Made by a program: the position numbers and the translations under genes. The notes under the pieces were generated by a model. The model did not search any database and was not told where the DNA came from. It saw only the letters and a program-made list of their open reading frames with translations. A DNA stretch of 64,000 nt. It comes from Kitasatospora sp. NBC_00458 (GTDB lineage Bacteria > Actinomycetota > Actinomycetes > Streptomycetales > Streptomycetaceae). This document shows, in pieces, positions 16,450-23,485 of this stretch. The stretch spans positions 62,001 through 126,000 of the forward strand of contig NZ_CP107904.1 of assembly GCF_036013975.1 (NCBI RefSeq), read 5' to 3'. Position 1 is the stretch's first letter; each line of letters opens with the position of its first letter.

Positions 16450-16988
16450 CGGTCGTCACCGCCGTCCGGGGCTTCGGACCAGCTGCCGTGGCCGGGGGCG
16501 GTGGAGCCGGGCGGTGCGCCCCGGAAGGTCCGCCACATCAGCCCCCGGTCGTAGGCGCGGGGCGAGGAGGGCGGTTCGTCCGGCCAGGCGCCCACGTACC
16601 AGAGGCGGAGGAGGGCGTGTTCGTCGCGAGCCCGGTGGGCGAGGAGCGTGCGGTGGTGTTCGCGCGCCATCCCGGTGGCGCGCAGTTCCGTCTCGTCGAA
16701 GCCGGTCAGCTCGGCGGAGACGCGGAGGAATTCGGCGAAGTCCGTGAGGTCGGCGAGGCCGGTCCCGTCGGGCGGCTCGGGCGGCCCCGGTGGGCCCGAT
16801 ACCTCCGGTGGGCCCGGGGAGTCGTCCGCGGATCCCGACGAACCCGACGAACCCGCTGAGTGCGATGAGTCGGAGAGGTCTGAGACATGGTCGTGGTCGT
16901 CGATCGCTGGCAAACCGGCACCCCCACGGCGAGGACTCTGCGTCCTGGACATGACAGCAGACCGGGCCGAACGGCCCGGCGCTGTCAT
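16446..16988 (-). CDS. Small subunit of a GMC dehydrogenase (FAD-SLDH/gluconate 2-dehydrogenase subunit 3-like)
   Basis: A ~180-residue protein with a Ser/Pro/Gly-rich first half. The folded C-terminal half carries TDFAEFLRVSAELTGFDETE and LLRLWYVGAWPDEPPS, matching the small subunits of membrane sugar and sorbitol dehydrogenases (L-W-Y-x-G-x-W). It precedes the GMC gene with an ATGA overlap, as in two-subunit dehydrogenases. The start is uncertain: ATG 16988 has a GAGG about ten bases upstream, and ATG 16952 lies inside the stem described at 16950-16989. I see no Tat signal, unlike many relatives. Confidence 0.55.
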   Translation of the reverse strand: MTAPGRSARSAVMSRTQSPRRGGAGLPAIDDHDHVSDLSDSSHSAGSSGSSGSADDSPGPPEVSGPPGPPEPPDGTGLADLTDFAEFLRVSAELTGFDETELRATGMAREHHRTLLAHRARDEHALLRLWYVGAWPDEPPSSPRAYDRGLMWRTFRGAPPGSTAPGHGSWSEAPDGGDDR

Positions 16989-16989
16989 G
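16950..16989. promoter_or_regulatory. Long stem-loop overlapping the start of the dehydrogenase small-subunit gene
   Basis: CATGACAGC (16950-16958) pairs with GCTGTCATG (16981-16989), and inside it CCGGGCC (16962-16968) pairs with GGCCCGG (16973-16979), closing on a GAAC loop. The outer arms contain both candidate ATG codons of the minus-strand gene, so the structure could act as a palindromic operator in DNA or mask translation starts in mRNA. Confidence 0.6.
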
Positions 16990-17431
16990 GCGATGCTGCC
17001 TCGTCGAGCTGCGCTCCCGAACGGTCTGATCGAAACCAACCGCATCCGATCGATCCACCGACCAATCAGCACCGATCACGACCATCATTCGACCCGATCG
17101 TGTGCTGAACCGACCGGCCCGGGGACGGCACGGACGGCGGCACCGACGAACGAGAGGCGCCGGACAGCGTGCCGCCCGGCGCCGTCGGGTACGGAGGACC
17201 CCCGCCCGGCCCCGCCCGCGCGTCCCGAGCCCCCGACTCGACCCGACTCGACCCGACCCGACCCGCGCCGGGCCGGGCCCCTGCGCCGGGCCGGGCCCGT
17301 GCGGCGACGACCGGTCACCCGCGTCGCCCGAGCGGAGCAGCGCAGCGCGCGCGGACGGCGGTCGGCTGCGATCTTCGGAGCACACGACGGCTTCGCCGTG
17401 TGGACGTGCTTGTCGATCCCTGGAGGCCCGG

Positions 17432-18316
17432 ATGTGGCAGGCTCCCCCCGCCCCCGCCCCCTATCCGAGCGAATGGCTGCCGGCCCTGGACATTCCGGCG
17501 CCGGGACCGCAGAACCGGCTCACCGTCCTGGTCCGCATCCTGCTGCTGATCCCGCAGTTCATCGTGGTCTGGGTGCTGTCCGTGGTGGCGTTCCTGGTCG
17601 CGGTGGTCGGCTGGTTCGGCGCACTGGTGCTGGGCCGGCTGCCGGTCTTCGCCTCCGACTACCTCTCCTCGTACGTGCCGTACGAGACCCGGGTGAACGC
17701 CTACCTGCTGCTGACGGTCGACCGCTACCCGCCGTTCGCGTTCCGGGCCCCGGAGTACCCCGTCCAGGTGGAGCTGCGGCCCGGGGGTGACCTCAACCGG
17801 CTCGCGGTGTTCTTCCGCCTGATCCTGGTCATCCCGGCGGCGATCGTCCAGGGCCTGCTCTACGCCGGGTGGTGGCTGGTGGGGTGGATCAGCTGGCTGG
17901 TCGTGCTGGTCCTGGGCCGGATGCCGGAGCCGCTGTTCGAGGCGACGGCGGCCATCCTGCGCTACCGGATGCGCTACATGGCCTACCTGCTGATGCTCAC
18001 CGCCGCCTACCCGAAGGGGCTGTTCGGCGACGAGCCCGGCGGACCGGTCGCGGTGCCCGGCGCCGCGACGGCCGCCGCCGGCGCAGCGGGTGCCCCGACG
18101 CCGGGCGCACCCCTGTCGGGGTCGGCACCGGGCGCCCGGGTCTCGGCGACCCGCCCGCTGGTGCTGAGCGGGGCGGGGCGCGCGCTGCTGGTGGTGTTCC
18201 TGCTGCTCGGCCTGGTCTCCGGGGTCACGGGTTCCGTCACCTCGACCTTCACCTCCGACGACGACAAGGACGGCTGGTACTCCGGTCCGACGGCGCCCGG
18301 TCCGGCGGGCCGCTGA
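17432..18316 (+). CDS. DUF4389 membrane protein
   Basis: A 294-residue protein with three to four membrane helices. The duplicated core (LTVLVRILLLIPQFIVVWVL with ETRVNAYLLLTVDRYPPF, then LAVFFRLILVIPAAIVQGLL with RMRYMAYLLMLTAAYPKGLF) is characteristic of DUF4389. A Gly/Ala/Pro linker leads to a final helix and a short acidic outer tail (TSDDDKDGWYSG). ATG 17432 has GGAGG ideally placed. The function is unknown. The 17230-17290 region upstream holds short CGACTCGACC repeats. Confidence 0.85.
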   Translation: MWQAPPAPAPYPSEWLPALDIPAPGPQNRLTVLVRILLLIPQFIVVWVLSVVAFLVAVVGWFGALVLGRLPVFASDYLSSYVPYETRVNAYLLLTVDRYPPFAFRAPEYPVQVELRPGGDLNRLAVFFRLILVIPAAIVQGLLYAGWWLVGWISWLVVLVLGRMPEPLFEATAAILRYRMRYMAYLLMLTAAYPKGLFGDEPGGPVAVPGAATAAAGAAGAPTPGAPLSGSAPGARVSATRPLVLSGAGRALLVVFLLLGLVSGVTGSVTSTFTSDDDKDGWYSGPTAPGPAGR

Positions 18317-18341
18317 TCCCGGCCGTCCCGCGCTCCGCGTC

Positions 18342-18425
18342 GCTGTGCAGCCCCGCCACCGCGCCGCCGCCGGGCCCTACGGGTGCCCGTCCTCCCGGCG
18401 GTGCGCGGGGTCGGGGCTGCACAGC
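18342..18425. repeat. 14-bp perfect inverted repeat between convergent genes
   Basis: GCTGTGCAGCCCCG (18342-18355) is perfectly complementary to CGGGGCTGCACAGC (18412-18425), with 56 bp between arms. The right arm lies inside the end of the 2OG oxygenase coding region, the left arm in the gap after the DUF4389 gene. It could act as a terminator stem for both. Confidence 0.45.
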
Positions 18426-19105
18426 CAGCCGTTGACGGCGAAGCGGCTGTCCTCGTGCCGCCCGCTCGCACAGCCGACCGGTCGCACCTCGTGCCAGGCG
18501 GTGGGCCGGAAGAACACGATGCTGTCGTGCTCGGGCTCCCAGTCGCGCCAGGTGCGCTCCTGCCACCTCCCGGCCGTCTCGGTGTGCAGCGGGAGGGCGG
18601 TGTCGAACACCCGCAGCTCGCCCCCGCTGAAGGGCCGGGGCGCGCGGTGCAGGTAGTACACGAACGTGAGCAGGCGCCGGGGAGCGTACTCGGCGCTGGT
18701 GTCCTGGTGCGGACGGTAGAAGTCGCCGTCATTGTGGACGTTGAGGCTGTAGTCGGGTTCGGTGTACCGGCAGGAGATCCCCAGGGTCCGCTCGACCGCC
18801 TCCAGCACCTCGTCGATGGCCGCCGTCAGCTCGGGTGCGGCGAAGTCCTGACTCGACCGCGACCGACGGACGTCCGGGTCCAGCTCCCGGTCCCGGACCA
18901 TGGAGGGCTTCAAGGCGCCGTCTGCGGAGGCGATGGCGCGCTCCAGCAGGGCGCCCGCCGTCCGCTCGCCCAGGAACTGGGTGATGCGGCAGACCGTCAC
19001 GGGAAGCCGCCAGATCGCGTCCGTGCTCACCGGCGACCGCCGGTCCTCCGCCGCGGACCGCCCCGCCGCGGTGTCGCTCGGTGCCACGGTGTGCCGACTC
19101 GTCAT
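18377..19105 (-). CDS. 2-oxoglutarate/Fe(II)-dependent oxygenase
   Basis: A 242-residue protein with the double-stranded beta-helix signature of prolyl-4-hydroxylase-type 2OG oxygenases. The iron ligands are in YRPHQDTS (HxD), FFRPTAWHEVRPV (distal His) and the 2-oxoglutarate-binding Arg in EDSRFAVNGWL. LTFVYYLHRAPRPFSGGELRVF is the typical central strand pair. ATG 19105 is chosen because AGGGGC precedes it, and the ATGA overlap with the upstream gene's stop shows translational coupling. A role in hydroxylating the product of the upstream secreted-protein genes is an inference from this coupling only. Confidence 0.8.
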   Translation of the reverse strand: MTSRHTVAPSDTAAGRSAAEDRRSPVSTDAIWRLPVTVCRITQFLGERTAGALLERAIASADGALKPSMVRDRELDPDVRRSRSSQDFAAPELTAAIDEVLEAVERTLGISCRYTEPDYSLNVHNDGDFYRPHQDTSAEYAPRRLLTFVYYLHRAPRPFSGGELRVFDTALPLHTETAGRWQERTWRDWEPEHDSIVFFRPTAWHEVRPVGCASGRHEDSRFAVNGWLCSPDPAHRREDGHP

Positions 19106-19566
19106 GGTGCCCCTGTCCTCCGGATCGCCGCGGGTGCGGTGGGTGGTGCGGCCGGTGCCGTCACAGACCATGCGTCGGGCGTCGTCGTGCTGCCCGGAGC
19201 GGGTTCTCCTGCGGCCTCCCGCAGGCGCCCCAGCTCGACGGTGAGCTCGTCCACCCGGCGGTTCAGCGCCTGGATGCACACCAGGGCGACGCCGAGGCCG
19301 TCGACCACCGGGATCCGGGTGTCGTCGTGGTCGAAGCCGAAGGCGGCGTGCCAGTCCTGGGCCATCGGTCCGAGGTGGCGCACGTCAGCGGGCTCCCAGA
19401 CGTAGCGCCAGGTGCTGACGGGCAGTGCGGCCACGGTCTCCAGGACCCGGTAGCCGTTGACCGCGCCGACCGGGGCCGCGCCGCCGCTCCCCCGCACCCC
19501 GGCCGACCGTCCCTCCGCGGCAGCGCGGCCGCCGGCCCGGGGCGGCCGGCGGAAGGTCCGCGCCAC
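19102..19566 (-). CDS. Peptidase S74/tail-fibre chaperone-like domain protein (C-terminal part of a split domain)
   Basis: A 154-residue product. VLETVAALPVSTWRYVWEPA, VRHLGPMAQDWHAAFGF and ALVCIQALNRRVDELTVELG with a final coiled coil are the body of the S74 intramolecular chaperone domain known from phage tail spikes and also found in bacterial proteins. The first part of that domain (CSDRGLKQDVVPVDW) lies at the end of the upstream gene in another frame. The upstream TAG and this GTG share a base (TAGTG at 19568-19564), so the two are either translationally coupled halves or a frameshifted single gene. Confidence 0.65.
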   Translation of the reverse strand: MARTFRRPPRAGGRAAAEGRSAGVRGSGGAAPVGAVNGYRVLETVAALPVSTWRYVWEPADVRHLGPMAQDWHAAFGFDHDDTRIPVVDGLGVALVCIQALNRRVDELTVELGRLREAAGEPAPGSTTTPDAWSVTAPAAPPTAPAAIRRTGAP

Positions 19567-20105
19567 TACCGGCTCCAGTCGACCGGGACGACGTCCTGCT
19601 TGAGCCCGCGGTCGCTGCAGACGGCGCACGGGCTGTTCGGGACACCGGGGCCCTGGTCGATGCCGATGGTGATCGCCCCGTGGGCCCCGGCCGGGGCGTG
19701 GACGCCGTCGCCGACCATCGCGGCTTCGTAGCCGCCCAGGAGTTCCTGGAGGGTGCCGGGCCCGAGGTTCTCCGGGGCGGAGATCGAGGCCACTCCGTCG
19801 TAGTCGGTGTAGGCCGCGCCGAGGGTCCGTCCGCCGATGGTGGCGAACACGATCCGGGCGCCCCGGATGGGCTCGCCGGTCACCGCGTCGGCCGCCATCG
19901 CGTGGATGTTCTCCAGCTGCATCTGGGTGACGTTCAGGCTCGCCTGGCTGGCGGAGAGCCGGGTCGGCTTCAGGCTGGGGCACTCCGCCCCGCCGCACGA
20001 GGTGTCCGACGGGGCCGCCGCGGACGCGGTGGCGCCACCGCCCACGCCCAGCGACGCCAGCGCCGCGGCCATCACCGCGACGGTCTTGCGGCCTACAGAA
20101 CTCAT
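19566..20105 (-). CDS. Secreted Ig-like protein ending in the first segment of an S74 domain
   Basis: A 179-residue protein with a signal peptide (MSSVGRKTVAVMAAALASLG, cleavage after ASA-type residues near 30). The middle region ARIVFATIGGRTLGAAYTDY-DG resembles bacterial Ig-like or transthyretin-like beta-sandwiches. Two Cys pairs are present (CGGAEC and CAVC). It ends in CSDRGLKQDVVPVDWSR, which is the S-D-x-x-L-K catalytic start of the S74 chaperone domain; the stop comes about 15 residues after the catalytic Ser. The rest of the domain is encoded by the next gene. Export through Sec is expected. Confidence 0.7.
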   Translation of the reverse strand: MSSVGRKTVAVMAAALASLGVGGGATASAAAPSDTSCGGAECPSLKPTRLSASQASLNVTQMQLENIHAMAADAVTGEPIRGARIVFATIGGRTLGAAYTDYDGVASISAPENLGPGTLQELLGGYEAAMVGDGVHAPAGAHGAITIGIDQGPGVPNSPCAVCSDRGLKQDVVPVDWSR

Positions 20106-20383
20106 GTCCGCTCCTCCGGGAACCGTCCGAACGGGATCCGCGCGGCGCCGGACGGCCGGAGCGGCCGTGGCGCGTGCGGCACGCGACGGGTGCCGCCCCC
20201 ATCGGACGACGGGCCGAGCGTATCCACACCCGTCCGGCCCAACCGGCCTGACAATCGCCAGTTAGCGCGATCTGATGAACGGTCGGCGGGACGGTGACGA
20301 ACGCGATCGACGCACACAAACCGATGAGCGACCGCCGGGGCCCCGCCGCGGACCCGGACGGCCGGATTCCCGCCGCCGAACGG

Positions 20384-20421
20384 CCCGTGCCCCGCTGCCC
20401 GGGAGGGCGGCGGGGCACGGG
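20384..20421. terminator. 17-bp stem-loop downstream of the subtilase gene
   Basis: Arms 20384-20400 and 20405-20421 pair over 17 bp with a single G-T pair around a GGGA loop. It lies about 210 bp after the stop of the minus-strand subtilase gene and before the promoter region of the secreted S74 gene. The rest of 20106-20628 holds that promoter region and a short tandem repeat, but no gene I can defend. Confidence 0.7.
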
Positions 20422-20532
20422 GATCGGAGCGCGGTGGTCAGGTACTCAGCCCTCAGCCGGACGGACAGCGGGCGTGCGGCGCTCAGGGCACGAAGACGTC
20501 AGGTGCACAGAGGCCGGCCAGGCGTGCGGACC

Positions 20533-20580
20533 TCATGAGAACCGGACCTCGCGAGAACCGGACCTCAGGAGTACCGGACC
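20533..20580. repeat. Three 16-bp tandem units downstream of the subtilase
   Basis: Units at 20533, 20549 and 20565 follow CTC-N2-GAG-N-ACCGGAC; the first two open with the palindromes CTCATGAG and CTCGCGAG. They begin 49 bp beyond the subtilase stop codon. The unit length equals that of the repeat at 25837-25932, but the sequence differs. Confidence 0.7.
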
Positions 20581-20628
20581 TCAGGCACAGGGACCTCGGC
20601 CCAGGCGTACGAACGCCGGGGTGCGGAC

Positions 20629-22530
20629 CTAGAAGGTGAGGTTCCAGGCGTCGATCGTGCCGACGTCACCCGAGGCGCCGTCCTTCACCCGCAGCTTCCA
20701 CGTGCCGTTCGCGAGGCTGGCGGAGGCGTTCACGGTGTACGTCTTGGCGACGTTGTCGGCGCTGTCGTTGTTCGCGAAGTCCTCCAGCAGGTACACCGTG
20801 CCGTCGGGGGCGACCAGCGAGATGACGAGGTCGCCGCGGTAGGTGTGCTTGACGTCCACGCCGACCTTGAGGGTGGCGGGGGCGTTGCCGGCGACGCCGG
20901 TGACGGCGATCGGGCTGTCCGCGGTCGCGTTGTCGGCGATCGCGACGTCGGTGAGGTTCTCGAAGTACTTCCCGGTCGGCGGGGTGCCGCCGCCGACGGC
21001 CTTCAGCGCGTCGACCTGGCCCTCGCCGAAGAAGGCGTTGTTGGCGGTGGTCCCGGTGCAGCGGCTGTCGGAGGCCGGGCAGGCCACGTCGTTGGCCTGG
21101 GTCGCGAGGCGGGCCCGGATGTCGGCCGGGGTGAACGCCGGGTTGGCGCCCGCGATCAGCGCGGCCACGCCGGCCACGTGCGGGGAGGCCATCGAGGTGC
21201 CGTTCTTGCTGCCGTACTTGCCGCCCGGGAGCGTGGAGTAGACGCCGGTGGCGCCGTCCCCGCCCGGCGCGGCGACGTCGATGACGCCCCGGCCGAAGTT
21301 GGAGTAGGAGGCCTTGCCGGTGCCGCTGGCCATCGCGGCGACCGTCACCACGCCGGGCAGCTCGGTCGGGATGTCGATGCAGGCGTTGGTGATGGTCCGG
21401 GTGACCTTGGTCGAGTCGTTGGGGCTCTCGCTGTCGGTCGTCTTGTTGGCCAGGTCGTAGTTGGAGTTGCCCGCTGCCGCGACCTGCAGGGAGCCCTTGC
21501 CCTCGGCGTACTCCTGGGCGCGCCGGACGCCCTCGATGATGGCGGCCTGGTCCAGGTTGTCCGGGCAGTTGAACTGCCACGGGTCGGTGTAGTAGCTGTT
21601 GTTGGTGACCTTGAAGCCGTGGTCGCCGGCCCAGACGAAGCCGCAGACGGTGTTCTCGGCGAAGAACAGCGTGCTGGTCGGCTCGGCTATCCGGACCGAG
21701 GCGATCTTGACGCCCGGCGCCACGCCGATGACGCCCTTGCCGTTCTTCGCCGCGGCTATGGTGCCGGCGACGTGCGTGCCGTGGGTGTCGACGTCACGCC
21801 AGGCCCCGGTGCGGGTGTCGGCCTTGCCGTACGCGCAGGAGGCGGAGTCCGCGGCGTCGAAGTTGGGCGCGAGGTCCTGGTGCTGGTCGTCCACGCCGGT
21901 GTCCAGGACGCCGACCTTGACGGCGGACGAACCGGTGGAGACGGCCCAGGCCTGGTCGGCCTTGATCTGGGTCATGTCCCAGCGGTTGGTCTCGGTCAGG
22001 GTCGTGGCGCTCTGGCCGGGGTTGGCGGGGAGCGCCGGGCTGTAGGCGTCCGCGGGGACGTCGGAGGTACGGGTCGCGCCGACCTGCTGGATGCCGGCGG
22101 TCCCGCGCAGGGTCGCGGCGAAGGTGCCGGAGGTCGAGTGGGCGACGACGACGCCGATCGCGTCGTAGCTCGCGAAGACCGTGCCGCCGTTGGCGGTGAC
22201 CGCGGTCTTGGCGGCGGCGATGTCGGCGGGAGCGCTGATGACCAGGTAGGCGCGGGTCCCGGCGGCCCAGCCCGCGGCGATCTGCGGTGCGGTCGCGGCG
22301 GCGGGAGCGGCGAGGGCGCCGCGGGCGGCCGTGGAGTCCGGGGTCCCGGCCGGACCGGTGGCCGTCTCGGCGGCGAACTTCGCGGAGCCGGCGGGCGTGG
22401 TGGGGACGCTGGGAGCGGTGGGCGCCGCGGCGGCCAGGGTGGCGGGGGTGGCCAGGATCGCGGCGGCGAGCAGGGCGAGCGCGGCGGCGGGGCGGCCGGC
22501 GCTCCGGGATATCAGGGGTGACACGTGCAT
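20629..22530 (-). CDS. Secreted S8 serine peptidase with C-terminal P domain
   Basis: A 633-residue subtilase. A signal peptide (AALALLAAAILATPATLA) and a ~130-residue propeptide precede the catalytic domain with Asp in VGVLDTGVDDQH, His in DTHGTHVAGTIA, the oxyanion Asn in AAAGNSNYD and Ser in NGTSMASPHVAGVAALIAG. The last ~110 residues (DVAIADNATADSPIAVTG, VDVKHTYRGDLVISLVAPDG) form a proprotein-convertase P domain, which usually stabilises extracellular subtilases. The promoter lies in the AT-rich stretch 22600-22660, where the minus strand carries TTGACA. An extracellular protease of the mycelium is expected. Confidence 0.92.
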   Translation of the reverse strand: MHVSPLISRSAGRPAAALALLAAAILATPATLAAAAPTAPSVPTTPAGSAKFAAETATGPAGTPDSTAARGALAAPAAATAPQIAAGWAAGTRAYLVISAPADIAAAKTAVTANGGTVFASYDAIGVVVAHSTSGTFAATLRGTAGIQQVGATRTSDVPADAYSPALPANPGQSATTLTETNRWDMTQIKADQAWAVSTGSSAVKVGVLDTGVDDQHQDLAPNFDAADSASCAYGKADTRTGAWRDVDTHGTHVAGTIAAAKNGKGVIGVAPGVKIASVRIAEPTSTLFFAENTVCGFVWAGDHGFKVTNNSYYTDPWQFNCPDNLDQAAIIEGVRRAQEYAEGKGSLQVAAAGNSNYDLANKTTDSESPNDSTKVTRTITNACIDIPTELPGVVTVAAMASGTGKASYSNFGRGVIDVAAPGGDGATGVYSTLPGGKYGSKNGTSMASPHVAGVAALIAGANPAFTPADIRARLATQANDVACPASDSRCTGTTANNAFFGEGQVDALKAVGGGTPPTGKYFENLTDVAIADNATADSPIAVTGVAGNAPATLKVGVDVKHTYRGDLVISLVAPDGTVYLLEDFANNDSADNVAKTYTVNASASLANGTWKLRVKDGASGDVGTIDAWNLTF

Positions 22531-22826
22531 CCTCCGATCGGCCCGTGCTTGAGGGGATCACACGGGGTTTGAACGCAACATGCCAGAACCGTGAGCATTT
22601 GGGGAAGGCTTTACGCATGACGTCTTGTCACAAACGTGTCAACTTTTGATGTCCCGCCGGTCGCCGGGGGCCGCCCGCCCGCCCGGAAGCGGCGGCCGGA
22701 GCCCCGGGGCGAGGTGGAACCGGCCGCCGTCACGGCGCGGCGATTTGACTGATATCTTCGAAAAGGCCCCAATTCTGCGATTGGCCGGAGGCGCCCACGC
22801 GTGCCGCCGGCACGACAGGAGCAGGA

Positions 22827-23303
22827 ATGACCGGTGGACCAGAGCCCATCAGCGAGGTCGCCCGCGAGGCGCTCCGACAGGAGCTCGCCGACCTGCGGAG
22901 CGAACGCGGGAAGGTCGCCGCCACCCTGCGGGGCGGTGACGAGGTGGGCGACCCCGCGGACCAGGCCGACGAGTTGCAGCGCGCCACGGAGCTCGAACGG
23001 CTGGACCGCAGGATCGCCGAGATCGACGGACGGCTCGACGAGGCGGCCGTCGCAGGACGGCCCGGCACCGAGACGGTCGGCGTCGGCAGCACCGTGACGG
23101 TCCGGTTCGCGGACGGCACGGAGATGACCCTCCAGGTGGGCGAGGTCGCCGAGGCACTCGACCGGACGCTGGTCACCGTCGACAGCCCGCTCGGCCACGC
23201 CCTGCTCGGCCGCCGGGCCGGTGAGACCGTCGAGTACGAGAGCCCCAGGGGTTCGACGGCCGCGGTCGTCCTGTCGATCGGCGCCGGGGACGGCGAGGCG
23301 TAG
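22827..23303 (+). CDS. GreA/GreB-family transcription elongation factor
   Basis: A 158-residue protein with the two-domain Gre layout. The N-terminal antiparallel coiled coil (EALRQELADLRSERGKVAAT through ELQRATELERLDRRIAEID) ends in an acidic tip (GGDEVGDPADQADE). The C-terminal FKBP-like domain (VTVRFADGTEMTLQVGEV, VDSPLGHALLGRRAGETVEY) matches the Gre S-P-L-G-x-A-L-x-G motif. Gre factors bind the RNA polymerase secondary channel and stimulate transcript cleavage. This short form is probably a paralogue of the housekeeping GreA. A TTGACT box lies near 22745 upstream. Confidence 0.88.
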   Translation: MTGGPEPISEVAREALRQELADLRSERGKVAATLRGGDEVGDPADQADELQRATELERLDRRIAEIDGRLDEAAVAGRPGTETVGVGSTVTVRFADGTEMTLQVGEVAEALDRTLVTVDSPLGHALLGRRAGETVEYESPRGSTAAVVLSIGAGDGEA

Positions 23304-23405
23304 CCGGCGACGCCGGGCCCGGGCCGGATGGCGCGCCCCGGGCACAGGCCGTAGCCTGCCCGAAAAGTACGTTTCCGTCCCCGTATGGACACATGCACAC
23401 GTGCC

Positions 23406-23461
23406 TACGTGCCCGCACACCGGTAGGCCGGTAGGCAGGTACGCCCGCGTGTGGGCACGTA
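23406..23461. promoter_or_regulatory. Inverted repeat upstream of the FdhF/YdeP gene
   Basis: TACGTGCCC (23406-23414) and GGGCACGTA (23453-23461) are perfectly complementary, extended by GCACAC and GTGTG on the inner side. Between them CGGTAGGC occurs twice. Further GCACACGTGCC-type matches lie just upstream. The right arm ends four bases before an ATG and about 25 bp before the preferred TTG start. It may be an operator or a leader stem. Confidence 0.55.
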
Positions 23462-23485
23462 CGCATGGCAGGAGGGTCGAGGGCC

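Noticed and set aside
11155..18316. Phosphonate biosynthesis cluster
   Set aside because: The ICL-fold enzyme carries the lyase-type CGH loop and there is no phosphonopyruvate decarboxylase or aminotransferase nearby.
19102..20105. Prophage remnant indicated by the tail-fibre-type S74 domain
   Set aside because: S74 domains also occur in bacterial secreted proteins; there is a signal peptide and no capsid, portal, integrase or attachment site.
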